Source of the DNA: UTCHB3 sp964625575
GTDB lineage: Bacteria; Bacteroidota; Ignavibacteria; Ignavibacteriales; Ignavibacteriaceae
Direction of reading: 5' to 3'
NCBI GenBank assembly: GCA_964625575.1
Contig: CAZVBQ010000001.1
Span: 248,001-312,000, forward strand
DNA length: 64,000 nucleotides
The translations under genes were made by a program, and so were the position numbers. Position 1 is the stretch's first letter. The number at the start of each line of letters is the position of its first letter. This document shows positions 44,401-53,266 of this stretch, in pieces. The notes under the pieces were generated by a model, which was not told where the DNA came from, did not search any database, and saw only the letters and a program-made list of their open reading frames with translations.

Positions 44401-44555
44401 CGTCGCAAGGCACTGATCATGAAAAAGGAACAGGCCTTGGTCTCATTCTCGTGAAAGAATTGGTTGAAAAACAGGGGGGTGAACTGAGTGTGATAAGCGA
44501 ACCGGCAGTAGGAAGCACGTTCACTTTCACACTGCCGGTTGCTGCAATTATTTAA
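41436..44555 (+). CDS. Propeller-type sensor histidine kinase
   Basis: 1039 aa, GTG start one base after the sthA stop. A signal peptide (1-19) leads into a large periplasmic two-component-regulator propeller (about 20-620) with repeats such as FIWVGTDAGLSRFDG, DIWIGTQNGLFGYDG and VLWVGTAEGVV. A Y_Y_Y domain (about 640-725), a membrane helix (about 733-755), a coiled coil, HisKA with its His near 820 (IISHDLKNPFSTIMGF) and a HATPase domain (LRNLITNAIKF, DHGTGM, GTGLGLILV) follow. It lacks the receiver and AraC parts of Bacteroides hybrid systems and no response regulator is adjacent, so its partner lies elsewhere. It probably senses an extracellular polymer or its fragments. Confidence 0.92.
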   Translation: MKKLILLTIFLGFFHPAFAQRFEVHKFGLDEGLTIELTKTICQDNLGFIWVGTDAGLSRFDGYSFTPYTSTPGIAFAKQLIKRRNGNLLLASDLGLFEITPMMDTARIKTLLQGSREMAPGKVWFPKNVYETADSTIFIAEQGTIVRLKNGNFKRFLLPRAEYSFNFLRAHYFFELESGDLILVTHNGGVYQYDRQKDQFYRFAVIKDLQNITAIVYLGKNKFLAGNNTGITSIDLKIARNGNPAVTAVKSIISGKSISSFQTSENVVYAATWDDGIFSFKPGESSPKIIVHDEPGKIKFNAIYFGRNSELWLSSESGIILLTKKLFEPVLPGVIKHYIQDIVTLKDDKTYVSDGNSLYLVAPRPEGFSYELVLKSPGNVILTIARFKNGVMASLSNGQLIHISDAGVTTEIAPGIRGKFIKYIGYGHNDDLWMIEEGAKEILNLKPDGTIEKYDVGFSGIASFSTIYMSDNGDLYVAGTSRGLELLKFTSKSGKFTTITPQSPLLDGKELTVNDIDFSKTGMPILATNKGVFEISDTKATLLEASLQFVNARSISTDNNTGDIWIGTQNGLFGYDGQGVSQFDVISGLPSKTIGTRTITIDPRGVLWVGTAEGVVIMRKNFVSEVAAPPLLILKNHKLNSTVVQQAYQIEIPEDNNWLLEVFSFYFPVKSTLIMYRLDQDSVWQNLNGGNTLSLSDLPVGTRSIEIRVKPSAHSQWSNVSRVDFSIVPPWYKKWWALLSYVLLAFFVVYTSSMLYAEKLRKENLRLEAIVTDRTVELKKRNEELLRSQELVEEKNLVLENLLTELRELNATKDKMFSIISHDLKNPFSTIMGFSRLLVEDLENMQVDEINDFINRIDHTARSTYDLLENLLAWSRSQSGRLAVKPGLLHLTGAVERNKSLLRDLAFGKSIEIVTDVPDDCFVMADDYALDLILRNLITNAIKFSFRGSKVEVTVDATERTVAVNVTDHGTGMNEETISKLFRNDVFHSSQGTDHEKGTGLGLILVKELVEKQGGELSVISEPAVGSTFTFTLPVAAII

Positions 44556-44565
44556 TGGTTTATTG

Positions 44566-46767
44566 TTAATTTATCACTTCGATTATTTCACTTGAATAAA
44601 CAAATCTTACATTTCTTCCCAGCGAAAATATCTGAGCTATCGACTTGTCTTTGAACGCGAGTTTAAAGTATTCATCAGAACCGAATTCCACTTTTTTCAC
44701 GCCATCGTTCTTTTGATATTCGATGTAGGAATCAACCCAGTAGCCTGAATTCTTGTAGAACGCCCTGCCTCCGGCATCCTGTATCTCCGGCTGCCCGGCA
44801 AATTTGTCAGTCCCCTGACCTGTATTCTGCTTCTGAACATCCCTGTAGTTCAACTGGTCAGCACCGGCGTAATCCCTGACCTGTTCACTCGCGGTGGTAC
44901 CTCCCTTCCCTTCCTTGGTCTGGAGATTTTCGTAGTCACCTTTGAACACAGACGGTTCCACATCTTTGAATCCACCCGCGTCTTTGAGATTTGGAGAGAG
45001 GGGTGGCCGTTGGTTGCCGCTTAATTGTTCATCCTCCAGTATCAAAAAAGCCGTGTACGGGGTTATAAGTCCATACTTTTTCGAGAGTGTGATTATTTCA
45101 TCTTTAAGCTCCTTGCTTTCACCGTTTAGACGGAGCAGGTCGAGCAAGTGCCCAACCCTTCTCATCGCCCAGATAACAGGAATGAACTGGTTATCCCCAC
45201 CCGGCTTCGATGAGAATGGAACATTAAAATTGAACTTCTTGCCACTTCTGATGCCCGAGATCATGATGCTGCCACTTCCTTCGTAGAGGCCTGTGTAGGT
45301 TACCAGACTTCCCTTGTAAATATCAACCTTTTCATTGGGATAGGTCAGCTTCAACACAAGTCCGGCCGAGCCCGTAATAGTGACATCAGTTAAAACAGGT
45401 GCCTCAATTTTGCTGAAGAAACTGCTTATGTTCACTTCAACTTCACTGTTCGGTGGTGAGTAATTCCTGATACCACCGGTCTTCATTGCAATCTTGTCAA
45501 GAAGGTGGATATTAATATCGTAACCGACACCAAAAGTGAATATCCTTTTTCCTTTGATCAGTGTTGTATCAAGTTTGTCGGCAAGTCTGGCTTCATCCCG
45601 CTCACCTATGGTAGGTTTACCGTCGGTGATGAATACCACATAATAAGGCCTTCCTTCTGTTGCCTTCTCAGAGAGCGCGAGCTTCAGAGCCTCTTCTATA
45701 TTTGTACCGCCTATCGCTTCAAATTTCTTTACCTTGGCTTCGGCATCCTTCTTCGCGTTCACGTCAGCTTTCTTCAGAGAAGTGAACACCTTCTCGGCCT
45801 GGGTTCCAAACTTGATCACTTGGAAGTTGTCATTATCCTTCAAACGGCTGATGCAGTAAACCAAAGCCTGTTGCGCGGCTTCAAGTTTCTCTCCAGCCAT
45901 GCTTCCTGATACATCGAGCACGAACACAACATCTTTCGGAATGTATTCAGTGACAAATTCCTTGTCATCAGGTGAGAATGTCAGCAGGAAGAACTCCTTG
46001 CCGTCATCTCCCGCCCAAACCATAAGGTCGGCTACACTTCCCTTTTGAGTGGTGTTGATCACGAGAAGGTAGTCTTTATCAGGTTTCACGCTTTTTTCTT
46101 CATAAGTGGCTGTGAAGTGGTTGTCGTCGATTCGCGCTGATTTGGTTTCGTGTGTCGGCGAATAGATACTCAGTATCCGGTTCTTCGACTTGATATCAGT
46201 GGTTATCGACACTTTATCTAACGGTTTTGATGAGAATTTTTCGGTGTTCAGCGGGTAGAGATACCTGACGACTCCATTGTCATAATCGAGGTTCTGAAGG
46301 TACTCGATCTCAATCTTCCGTTCCGATCGCGGTTCTATCGGGAATATCTTTAAGGTGTAAATGTTCCGTCCGGTATACTCTAAAAGGGCCGGATCCTTGC
46401 TTTTCGCAACGATATCCTGATAAAGTTTTTTTGCCTGTTCCGCGTCGAGCAGTTCGGCCTTGTACTCTTTACCGTTCACGTACATCTTAAATCCTGTGAT
46501 TATCGCCCCTTCGGGGATCGGGAAGATGTACTGCCCTTCAAGCCTCTGATCCAGAGGGTTGTAGAAGACTTGATCAATTTTGGTTCTGGCTATCAAGCCA
46601 TCAATGTTCACTTTTACATCGTGGTACTTAACCTCGAGCGGGAACGGGTCGCGCCAGCCGGGCCTTGGGTGAGGCATTGGCGGGTCGGGAATGATGATAA
46701 AGCCGTCACCGAATATTTCGGGTACGGCTAATATCATCAGGATCATCAGCTTGAAAAAAGTCTTCAT
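44566..46767 (-). CDS. VIT and von Willebrand A domain protein, exported
   Basis: 733 aa with a signal peptide (1-20). A VIT domain (about 40-180; QVFYNPLDQRLEGQYIFPIPEGA) is followed by a vWA domain (about 280-460) with an intact metal-ion-dependent adhesion site (VFVLDVSGSM, then GGTNIEEAL and FITDGKPTIGE). This is the bacterial counterpart of the inter-alpha-inhibitor heavy chain. The C-terminus is beta-rich without a sorting signal, so it is likely periplasmic or membrane-associated and binds protein partners through Mg2+. Its start overlaps by 4 nt the stop of the second vWA gene, suggesting a joint complex. Function is unknown. Confidence 0.87.
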   Translation of the reverse strand: MKTFFKLMILMILAVPEIFGDGFIIIPDPPMPHPRPGWRDPFPLEVKYHDVKVNIDGLIARTKIDQVFYNPLDQRLEGQYIFPIPEGAIITGFKMYVNGKEYKAELLDAEQAKKLYQDIVAKSKDPALLEYTGRNIYTLKIFPIEPRSERKIEIEYLQNLDYDNGVVRYLYPLNTEKFSSKPLDKVSITTDIKSKNRILSIYSPTHETKSARIDDNHFTATYEEKSVKPDKDYLLVINTTQKGSVADLMVWAGDDGKEFFLLTFSPDDKEFVTEYIPKDVVFVLDVSGSMAGEKLEAAQQALVYCISRLKDNDNFQVIKFGTQAEKVFTSLKKADVNAKKDAEAKVKKFEAIGGTNIEEALKLALSEKATEGRPYYVVFITDGKPTIGERDEARLADKLDTTLIKGKRIFTFGVGYDINIHLLDKIAMKTGGIRNYSPPNSEVEVNISSFFSKIEAPVLTDVTITGSAGLVLKLTYPNEKVDIYKGSLVTYTGLYEGSGSIMISGIRSGKKFNFNVPFSSKPGGDNQFIPVIWAMRRVGHLLDLLRLNGESKELKDEIITLSKKYGLITPYTAFLILEDEQLSGNQRPPLSPNLKDAGGFKDVEPSVFKGDYENLQTKEGKGGTTASEQVRDYAGADQLNYRDVQKQNTGQGTDKFAGQPEIQDAGGRAFYKNSGYWVDSYIEYQKNDGVKKVEFGSDEYFKLAFKDKSIAQIFSLGRNVRFVYSSEIIEVIN

Positions 46768-47873
46768 TTTAGTCCAAGTTCCGTTTTGATCGACTGTATC
46801 ATCACATTACCGAATGTCTTTTTACCTGCATCCTTGTCGGCCAGAGCAAGATATTCGTTGCGTAATTTCTCATACTTCTTTATCTCTGATTTAATCTTTT
46901 CCCTCTCTGAGTCATATTTGCCGATGAGCGATTTGATCTGATCTTCGGTCATCCCTTTCAGTTCTTCAGGCAGATCAGAGCTTTTAATATTCTGAAGGCT
47001 GAAGCCCTCCTCTTTGGATGCATCCACAAGATCCCAGGTTGAATTGTTGTAAAACTCGGTTGCCTTTGCTCCCGCTCTTTCAACTGCCGCGCTCGGTGCT
47101 GCCATCAAAGCGTTGGTATCTTCCTTCTGCTGCCTCAATTTGGCTTCTTTACCCGACTTTGAGAAGTAAAGATATGTACCGTTCAATTCATTGTTGAGTT
47201 GGATCATAACCGAGTCGTAAGGCGTGGGGCGCGCGTCCGCCACGAGGTTCTGATCGATAAACATGAAGGTTCCCTTTCCGAGGAAAGCGCCGTCTTTCCA
47301 TGATTTAGCTTCTTCGTTATCAGGATTGCCACAATATATCGCGTTAACCTTGATGCCAAGGGCGGCCGCTTTCTTGCATACCATTTTATAGTCGACTATC
47401 CCCTGATTGAAAGGTTCGTTTCCCGCGATAATTATTACATTAACAGCATCTTCACCGCGCTCCCAGCTCAATTTTTGCAAAGCCTGATCGATCACCGCGC
47501 CACAATATTCAGCCCCGCCGTTGGTAACCAGACCAAAGAGATGCTCTGAAACCTTGTCGAGATCCTGGCTTAGTGAGTCAACCATCCGGATATATTGGCT
47601 TGCCGGGGCGAGACCGTCGTTTCCATATTCAAAAAGTGAAATGCTCATCTCAAGCTTTGTATCGGGGAGGTCTTTAGATATCGCCGCCATTTCATTTACT
47701 ATGCGCCAAAGTTCCTGGCGTGCCTGATTGATGAGTCCATCCATGCTGTTGCTGGTGTCTAACAGTATCGCGAGATTGATCTTCTTGACGTTTTTTTTCT
47801 TGTCCATCGCGTTGGGCAACAGCGCGGTGGTCAAGAGAAGAAATACCAGGAAGCTTGTAAATATCTTTTTCAT
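46764..47873 (-). CDS. von Willebrand A domain protein, exported
   Basis: 369 aa with a signal peptide (1-22). The vWA domain (about 30-220) begins with the metal-binding LAILLDTSNSMDGLI and ends near the strand that carries NVIIIAGNEPFNQG. A helical C-terminal part (about 300-369) is rich in Lys and Glu and likely forms a coiled coil. It is co-transcribed with the VIT-vWA gene (4-nt overlap). Pairs of vWA proteins often form a surface or periplasmic assembly, but no MoxR ATPase or other known partner is adjacent, so no system is named. Confidence 0.85.
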   Translation of the reverse strand: MKKIFTSFLVFLLLTTALLPNAMDKKKNVKKINLAILLDTSNSMDGLINQARQELWRIVNEMAAISKDLPDTKLEMSISLFEYGNDGLAPASQYIRMVDSLSQDLDKVSEHLFGLVTNGGAEYCGAVIDQALQKLSWERGEDAVNVIIIAGNEPFNQGIVDYKMVCKKAAALGIKVNAIYCGNPDNEEAKSWKDGAFLGKGTFMFIDQNLVADARPTPYDSVMIQLNNELNGTYLYFSKSGKEAKLRQQKEDTNALMAAPSAAVERAGAKATEFYNNSTWDLVDASKEEGFSLQNIKSSDLPEELKGMTEDQIKSLIGKYDSEREKIKSEIKKYEKLRNEYLALADKDAGKKTFGNVMIQSIKTELGLK

Positions 47874-48043
47874 TTTAATTCTCCGTTTTAATTCTATCTG
47901 CTTATACTTTCGGGGGTGGTTTATGTTCCCCTGAAAAAGTTAACAAACTGTTCACACCGTTTTACAGATGGTTTTAGTTAACTTAGATGCTTGAAAATTG
48001 TAATTTTTATCGATTCTAAATCTTCAATTCAAATGGAGAATAA

Positions 48044-50023
48044 ATGTTCAGCTTAATTCCGCGGTCAGAATTTGACCGCGTCAGGGCTTTGAGGCGAGAC
48101 GACTTCAAGGATCTTCAGCTCTTCGCTGATATGTGCAGGTATAACACCTTCATTATGGTAAAGAAGGCCGGTTCTGGCCACCTCGGCAGCAGTTTTTCCG
48201 CGGCGGATATCATTACTTACCTCTACTTAAGAAAACTAAATATATTAGAAGTGGGGCTCGATTCCACCGACCGGGATATCTACTTTTCATCCAAGGGACA
48301 TGACGTACCGGGTTTCTATTCGCTTCTTTATGCTCTCGGAGTACTTGAGGAAGAACAAGCTCTTATGCTACGCAGACTAAACGGCCTCGATGGGCACCCC
48401 GAAGTGAGAATCCCCGGGGTTGAAGCCTCCACCGGTTCACTTGGAATGGGGATATCCAAAGCAAAAGGGATGGCTTGGGCCAAACACTATCTCGGATCAG
48501 AAGGGAAAGTGTTTGTTCTGACCGGTGACGGAGAGTTCCAGGAAGGGCAGATATACGAATCGCTCCAAGCAACCGCTCACCAGAAGGTTAATAATGTTAC
48601 AGCCATTATCGACCACAACAAGTACCAGACAGACATGCTGGTTAAAGACGTTAACAATATCGAAGACCTCTCTGAAAAGATCAGCGCTTTCGGCTGGCAC
48701 GTTGAACGGATTGATGGCCACGATTTCCAAAAGCTTCACGAAACCATTGCACGGCTCGATACGGTGAATGACAAGCCAAAGATGATCATAGCCGATACCA
48801 TCAAAGGTAAGGGAATCAGCTTCATGGAAGCCCCGGTTGCCGATCCCGAAACGGGCAAAGCATTCTACAAATGGCACTCGGGCGCGCCTGACGACACAAC
48901 CTTTAAGGCGGGCTTGAGAGAGCTAAAGGATAAGATCGAGAAACTTGCCGCGGAACTCGGTCTTGATCCAATCGAGCTTCCGGTATTTGACGTCGAAAGT
49001 GCCCCGGCCTCAAAAACCACGAAGGAATTCGTCACCGACGCTTACGGCGAAACCCTCGTAGAGCTTGCCAAAACAAATGAAAAATTTGTGGTTCTCGATG
49101 GTGATCTCTCCGCCGACTGCAAACTGAGAAAATTCGAAAATACCTATCCCGGCCGTTTCATTGAGAATGGTATTGCCGAGCAGGATATGGTTTCAATGGC
49201 CGGCGGCCTGGCGCGGATGGGACTCATCCCTGTGGTGAACACATTCGGTAGCTTTCTTTCAGCCAGGGCAAATGAGCAGATATACAACAATTCGACCGAA
49301 AAACGGAAAATAGTTTACACCTGCCACTTCTCCGGGATGATACCCGCGGGCCCGGGTAAATCACACCAAAGTGTGCGTGATATTTCACTTTTCGGCGCGC
49401 TGCCCAATGTCACTATCATGCAGCCATGTAACGCGCATGAGACCAGACTCGTAACTGAATATGCCATCAATTCCGAAGATCAGGTTTGTGTGATCCGGTT
49501 GAATATCGGACCCTCCCCCGAGACCATCACCCTCCCCGCGGATTATAAGTTCGAGAAAGGGAAAGGCACGGTTCTTACAAAAGGAAATGATGCCGTTCTT
49601 TTCGCTTATGGTCCTGTAATGCTCCATGAAGCCCTTGTGGCAGCCGATTACCTCGAAAAGATTGAGTTCGGACTGAAAGTGGTTAACATGCCCTGGCTAA
49701 ATCACGTGGATGCCGCGTGGATCGGACAGCTTGTAATGGATTTTAACAACATTTTCGTGCTTGAGGATCACTCAAATTACGGCGGACTTGGCGACAGGAT
49801 ACTGAACACACTCGTGAACAACCACGATCTTGGTTCAAGAACTTTCATCAAACTCGGACTCGATGAATATCCTGAATGCGGTACGCCACTCGAAGTGCTT
49901 CAGTACCACAAACTTGACGGCAAATCCCTCGCTGAGAGAATCGCGGGAATCAGCAACATCGAAGACATGATCGAATCAAATCAGGAGCTTCAGACAAAAT
50001 ACACTGCTGACGCTCCCCAATAG
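48044..50023 (+). CDS. tkt: Transketolase
   Basis: 659 aa, both halves in one chain. The thiamine-diphosphate domain shows SGHLGSSFSAADI, SKGHDVPGFY and GDGEFQEGQIYES followed about 25 residues later by DHNKYQ. The pyrimidine domain shows GDLSADCKL, FIENGIAEQDMVSMAGGLA and the C-terminal domain HSNYGGLG. It moves two-carbon units between sugar phosphates in the non-oxidative pentose phosphate pathway. The N-terminal extension of about 30 residues and the QSVRDI region are of the SgaC/YPL-like bacterial subgroup rather than the E. coli TktA type, so a specialised donor is possible. Confidence 0.92.
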   Translation: MFSLIPRSEFDRVRALRRDDFKDLQLFADMCRYNTFIMVKKAGSGHLGSSFSAADIITYLYLRKLNILEVGLDSTDRDIYFSSKGHDVPGFYSLLYALGVLEEEQALMLRRLNGLDGHPEVRIPGVEASTGSLGMGISKAKGMAWAKHYLGSEGKVFVLTGDGEFQEGQIYESLQATAHQKVNNVTAIIDHNKYQTDMLVKDVNNIEDLSEKISAFGWHVERIDGHDFQKLHETIARLDTVNDKPKMIIADTIKGKGISFMEAPVADPETGKAFYKWHSGAPDDTTFKAGLRELKDKIEKLAAELGLDPIELPVFDVESAPASKTTKEFVTDAYGETLVELAKTNEKFVVLDGDLSADCKLRKFENTYPGRFIENGIAEQDMVSMAGGLARMGLIPVVNTFGSFLSARANEQIYNNSTEKRKIVYTCHFSGMIPAGPGKSHQSVRDISLFGALPNVTIMQPCNAHETRLVTEYAINSEDQVCVIRLNIGPSPETITLPADYKFEKGKGTVLTKGNDAVLFAYGPVMLHEALVAADYLEKIEFGLKVVNMPWLNHVDAAWIGQLVMDFNNIFVLEDHSNYGGLGDRILNTLVNNHDLGSRTFIKLGLDEYPECGTPLEVLQYHKLDGKSLAERIAGISNIEDMIESNQELQTKYTADAPQ

Positions 50024-50048
50024 TTCTGAACAAATTGATCTACAAACG

Positions 50049-50083
50049 CCCGTGGAAGTAAGATCAACCTCCACGGGGTTTTT
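50049..50083 (+). terminator. Terminator between transketolase and the cNMP-binding gene
   Basis: Stem cccgtgga at 50049-50056 and tccacggg at 50070-50077, with a 13-nt loop and a run of T. The convergent gene ends 10 nt downstream. Confidence 0.8.
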
Positions 50084-50092
50084 ATTTATAAC

Positions 50093-50461
50093 CTATTCGC
50101 GGGATTTGATCTCATCGGTAGTTATACCTTTTGCCAGGCAATAGTACTCGTTGGTGAGTACCTGAAGCCTCTCAGCAAGGTTAACCAGCATCTTCTTCAC
50201 AAGATCGGGGTATTTCTCGATCAGTTTTTCCATCGGCAGATTCAGATTCAGAACCACTGATTCTTCTTCAGCTATCAGGGTTGCCGTACGGGGACCGTCG
50301 AGAATGATGCTCATTTCCCCGATAACCATTCCCTTTTCAGAGAACTCGGTAACTTTTACATCTTCTTTGTATACACCGATCCTTCCACTAACCAGGATGA
50401 ACAATTCCTTGTCCTGAGCATGCTCACGCGTAATTACATCACCGGCTTTAAATATCTTCAT
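50093..50461 (-). CDS. Single-domain cyclic-nucleotide-binding protein
   Basis: 122 aa, essentially one cNMP-binding domain. The beta-roll contains FKAGDVITRE and LFILVSGRIGVY. The phosphate-binding cassette reads VIGEMSIILDGPRTATLIA, including the conserved Glu and Arg, and two C-terminal helices follow. There is no DNA-binding or enzyme domain, so it would be a stand-alone sensor. The receiver-cyclase at 22.8 kb is a possible source of its ligand. It starts 11 nt after prfB ends, in the same orientation. Confidence 0.88.
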   Translation of the reverse strand: MKIFKAGDVITREHAQDKELFILVSGRIGVYKEDVKVTEFSEKGMVIGEMSIILDGPRTATLIAEEESVVLNLNLPMEKLIEKYPDLVKKMLVNLAERLQVLTNEYYCLAKGITTDEIKSRE

Positions 50462-50471
50462 CGTACTTCCT

Positions 50472-51573
50472 TTAGTTGGATGAGAATTTTAACAGATAAG
50501 CTTTTATAAATTTATTGATGTCACCATTCATAACACCCTGAGTGTCTGATGTTTCGACATCCGTTCTGTGGTCTTTAACCATGTTATAGGGGTGAAAAAC
50601 ATAGCTTCTGATCTGGCTTCCCCACTCGATCTTCATCTTGTTCTTCTCAACTTCGTTTTTGGCTGCACTTTGTTTTTCCTTCTCGATCTGATACAATTTT
50701 GACTTGAGCAACTTCATCGCCCTTGTCTTGTTCTGTATCTGAGATCTTTCACTCTGGCACGCGGCCACAACACCGGTAGGCACGTGAGTAATTCTGACCG
50801 CTGTCTCCACCTTGTTAACGTTCTGGCCGCCTTTGCCACCTGATCGGTAGGTATCGATCCTCAGATCAGCAGGGTTGATATCTATCAGGATGTTGTCATC
50901 AATCTCCGGAATAACCGAAATGGCGGCGAATGAAGTGTGCCTCCTCTGCTGTGAGTCGAATGGTGATATCCTTACCAAACGGTGAACTCCCGCCTCGGCT
51001 TTCATGTAACCATAGGCGAAATCTCCTTCAACTTCAATTTCCGCGCTTTTAATACCGGCACCGTCACCATCAAGAATGTCAACAATTGTTGCCTTCAAGC
51101 CGTTCTCGTCGCAATAACGAAGGTACATCCTCAGAAGCATGTCTGCCCAGTCCTGAGCCTCAGTGCCGCCAGCCCCTGAGTGAACTGTTATGATACAGTT
51201 GTTCCCGTCTTCCTCACCTGAGAGCATGTTCTTAAGTTCAACCTGCTCAATACTTTTTGCAAGGTTTTCAATTTCCGTGGTGATATCACCGGAGAGTGAT
51301 TCATCTTCGGCTTCGGCAGCCATCTCGATCAGTTCGCCAACAGATTTGGCTTCCTTGTCGAGCGCGTCCCAAAGTTCGATCCAAGAGGAGAGTTTTTTGC
51401 TCTCCTGAAGCAGGGCCTGCGCCCTTCTCTGGTCGCTCCAGAAATCCCCTTCCTCACTGATCTTTTTTATCTCGTCAACACGCTCTTGTTTCGCGGCTAA
51501 CTTAAAGATAACTCCGTAGATTGGTGACCCTGACTGAAAGTTCTTTATGTGTCCTTATTTCTTCTTCAAACAT
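50472..51573 (-). CDS. prfB: Peptide chain release factor 2 with programmed +1 frameshift
   Basis: The start is ATG 51573 (MFEEEIRTHKEL). The zero frame ends after 23 codons at TAA 51504-51502. Shifting +1 at the CTT of CTTTAAG continues without a break (KLAAKQERVDEIKKISEEGDF) to the stop at 50472, giving 366 aa, the normal RF2 length. The slip context TATCTTT with GGAG four bases before TAT is that of the known prfB autoregulatory frameshift, but the in-frame stop is UAA instead of UGA. The protein has the SPF codon-recognition motif (ISPFDSQQRRH) and the GGQ motif (SGGKGGQNVNKV). RF2 ends translation at UGA and UAA codons. Confidence 0.93.
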
Positions 51574-51585
51574 TCTTTTCTCCGT

Positions 51586-51897
51586 TTATAATTCAATTTC
51601 CATTCGCAGAAGCGCGGCAGCTAGGGTTTTACCCTGCGCGTCGAGTTTCAACGAAACCGTGCCACCACCACCAAGAGTATTGTGAAGTATGAAGTTCAGT
51701 GCCCTCAGATTTGGAAGTTCGTACCTTTCCACTTCGCCGAGGCAAACGCCTTCAAAATATTCTTTCACACGCTCTTTTGTGAGGTGCTTTTTAATTATGT
51801 CGTAACCTTCATCATCATAAGCGATAATTCCAACATTAGCGGCATCTCCCTTGTCACCGCTTCTACCGTGAGCTATTTCCTTAAGTCTGATCTTCAT
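51586..51897 (-). CDS. AtuA-like ferredoxin-fold domain protein
   Basis: A 103-aa small protein matching the C-terminal domain of acyclic terpene utilisation AtuA-family proteins: IAHGRSGDKGDAANVGIIAY at the start and LPNLRALNFILHNTLGGGG later. In many bacteria this domain is fused to the DUF1446/AtuA domain; here it is a separate gene one base after the large subunit. The two probably form one complex. The reaction is not established for this branch, so only the family is claimed. Confidence 0.85.
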   Translation of the reverse strand: MKIRLKEIAHGRSGDKGDAANVGIIAYDDEGYDIIKKHLTKERVKEYFEGVCLGEVERYELPNLRALNFILHNTLGGGGTVSLKLDAQGKTLAAALLRMEIEL

Positions 51898-51898
51898 G

Positions 51899-53266
51899 TC
51901 ATATCTCCAAAACTTTAACGATGGGAATCACCAGTTCTTTTCTGATCAGCGCGGGCCAATATGCTACCACGGAACTCGGTTTGGGGCGTCCGCCGGCGAA
52001 TCCGGTAACAGCGGGTGGACCTGTCAGTATAAGCGGCGCGATCTCCTGTCCGAATCTTTCTATGGAGGCCCTGTCCTGTCCCCTTACAGCAAATCTGACC
52101 ATGATCTCGTTGATCTGATCCTCATCAATCTCTTTCGCGGCGGCACCGTGACAGGCGTTGTAACCGACAAACTCAGTTCTGAACTCCTCAAACGTGCATC
52201 CAAGGGCTTCAAGTCTCTTCCTTAAAATACGGTCGGCAGCTTTCCCTTTTGCGAGTGCCTGGGGCCAACTGTATGTAAGGGTGGCAACCGATGAGTAACC
52301 ATACTCATAGGAGCAGGAAACCTTATAAAATGGTGAGTACGGTTTACCTTTAACTCCCGACATTCTTACCCGGTCTTTACCATCGTTAGAGAGCTGAATT
52401 GTCGTGAAATCAGCCACGCAATCCGGGGTTATGTACTCCGCGGGGTCGCCTATCTCATAGAGCAATTGTTCTGAAACCGTCTCAATTGTCACCGCTCCAC
52501 CGAGCGATTCATGTTTGGTGATAACAACTTCACCGGAAGGATATGCTTCCGCTATCGGAAATCCCGGCTTTTCCATGTTTTCTATCGATTCCCAGTCACC
52601 GAGGAAGTTACCACCTGTGGCCTGTGCCCCGCATTCCAGGATATGTCCCGCGACAGTTCCCACTGCCATTTTGTCAAAATCTTCCCTTTCCCATCCAAAT
52701 TCATGGATCATCGGCGCCAGTGTAAGTCCGGTATCTGTAGTACGGCCTGTAATAACGATATCAGCACCCTGTTGCAGGGCTTCAACTATCGGGAACGCGC
52801 CGAAATAGACATTCGCGCTCAGGAGCTTGTCTTTAACGAGTGTAACAGGTTCACCTGTTTCCATGTTCGCGAGCTTCGCGCCCGAGGCAATCAACTCATC
52901 AATTCTGTCTTTGATGTTGTCACCTTCGATCACGGCGATCTTTAGGCCACTGATCCCGAGCTCCGCGGCAACCGCCGCGATGGCTTCAGCACAAGCGCCA
53001 GGGTTGACTCCACCACCATTCGTAATAACCTTGATCCCTTTCTCCTTGCAGACCGGAAGTATCCGCCTCATCAACGGAGGGATATCCCTGGCGTATCCGA
53101 GTTTGGAGTCTTTATTTTTCTGCTTTTGAAGTATCGACATGGTCACTTCGGCAAGGTAATCCATTACGAGATAATCTATCTCGCCTGATGTCACCTGCCA
53201 ATAGGGAGCCTCAATCAGGTCACCCCAGAAACCTTGTCCGGATGCAATTCTAATCTTTTCTTTCAT
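51899..53266 (-). CDS. Acyclic terpene utilisation AtuA family protein (DUF1446)
   Basis: A 455-aa cytoplasmic protein of the DUF1446/AtuA family. Marks are IASGQGFWGDLIEAP at the N-terminus, ITNGGGVNPGACAEAI, VITGRTTDTGLTLAPM, ECGAQATGGNFLGDW and HESLGGAVTIETV. The family is tied to acyclic terpene (citronellol/geraniol) or branched acyl-CoA breakdown in Pseudomonas, but no atu or liu carboxylase genes are nearby. It overlaps miaA by 1 nt and is followed by its small partner. Function in this organism is open. Confidence 0.87.
   Translation of the reverse strand: MKEKIRIASGQGFWGDLIEAPYWQVTSGEIDYLVMDYLAEVTMSILQKQKNKDSKLGYARDIPPLMRRILPVCKEKGIKVITNGGGVNPGACAEAIAAVAAELGISGLKIAVIEGDNIKDRIDELIASGAKLANMETGEPVTLVKDKLLSANVYFGAFPIVEALQQGADIVITGRTTDTGLTLAPMIHEFGWEREDFDKMAVGTVAGHILECGAQATGGNFLGDWESIENMEKPGFPIAEAYPSGEVVITKHESLGGAVTIETVSEQLLYEIGDPAEYITPDCVADFTTIQLSNDGKDRVRMSGVKGKPYSPFYKVSCSYEYGYSSVATLTYSWPQALAKGKAADRILRKRLEALGCTFEEFRTEFVGYNACHGAAAKEIDEDQINEIMVRFAVRGQDRASIERFGQEIAPLILTGPPAVTGFAGGRPKPSSVVAYWPALIRKELVIPIVKVLEI

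Noticed and set aside
51502..51573. Short 23-codon peptide upstream of a shorter prfB starting at 51323.
   Set aside because: The +1 frame continues with typical RF2 N-terminal sequence and the slip context is that of prfB, so it is one gene with a programmed frameshift rather than a leader peptide.
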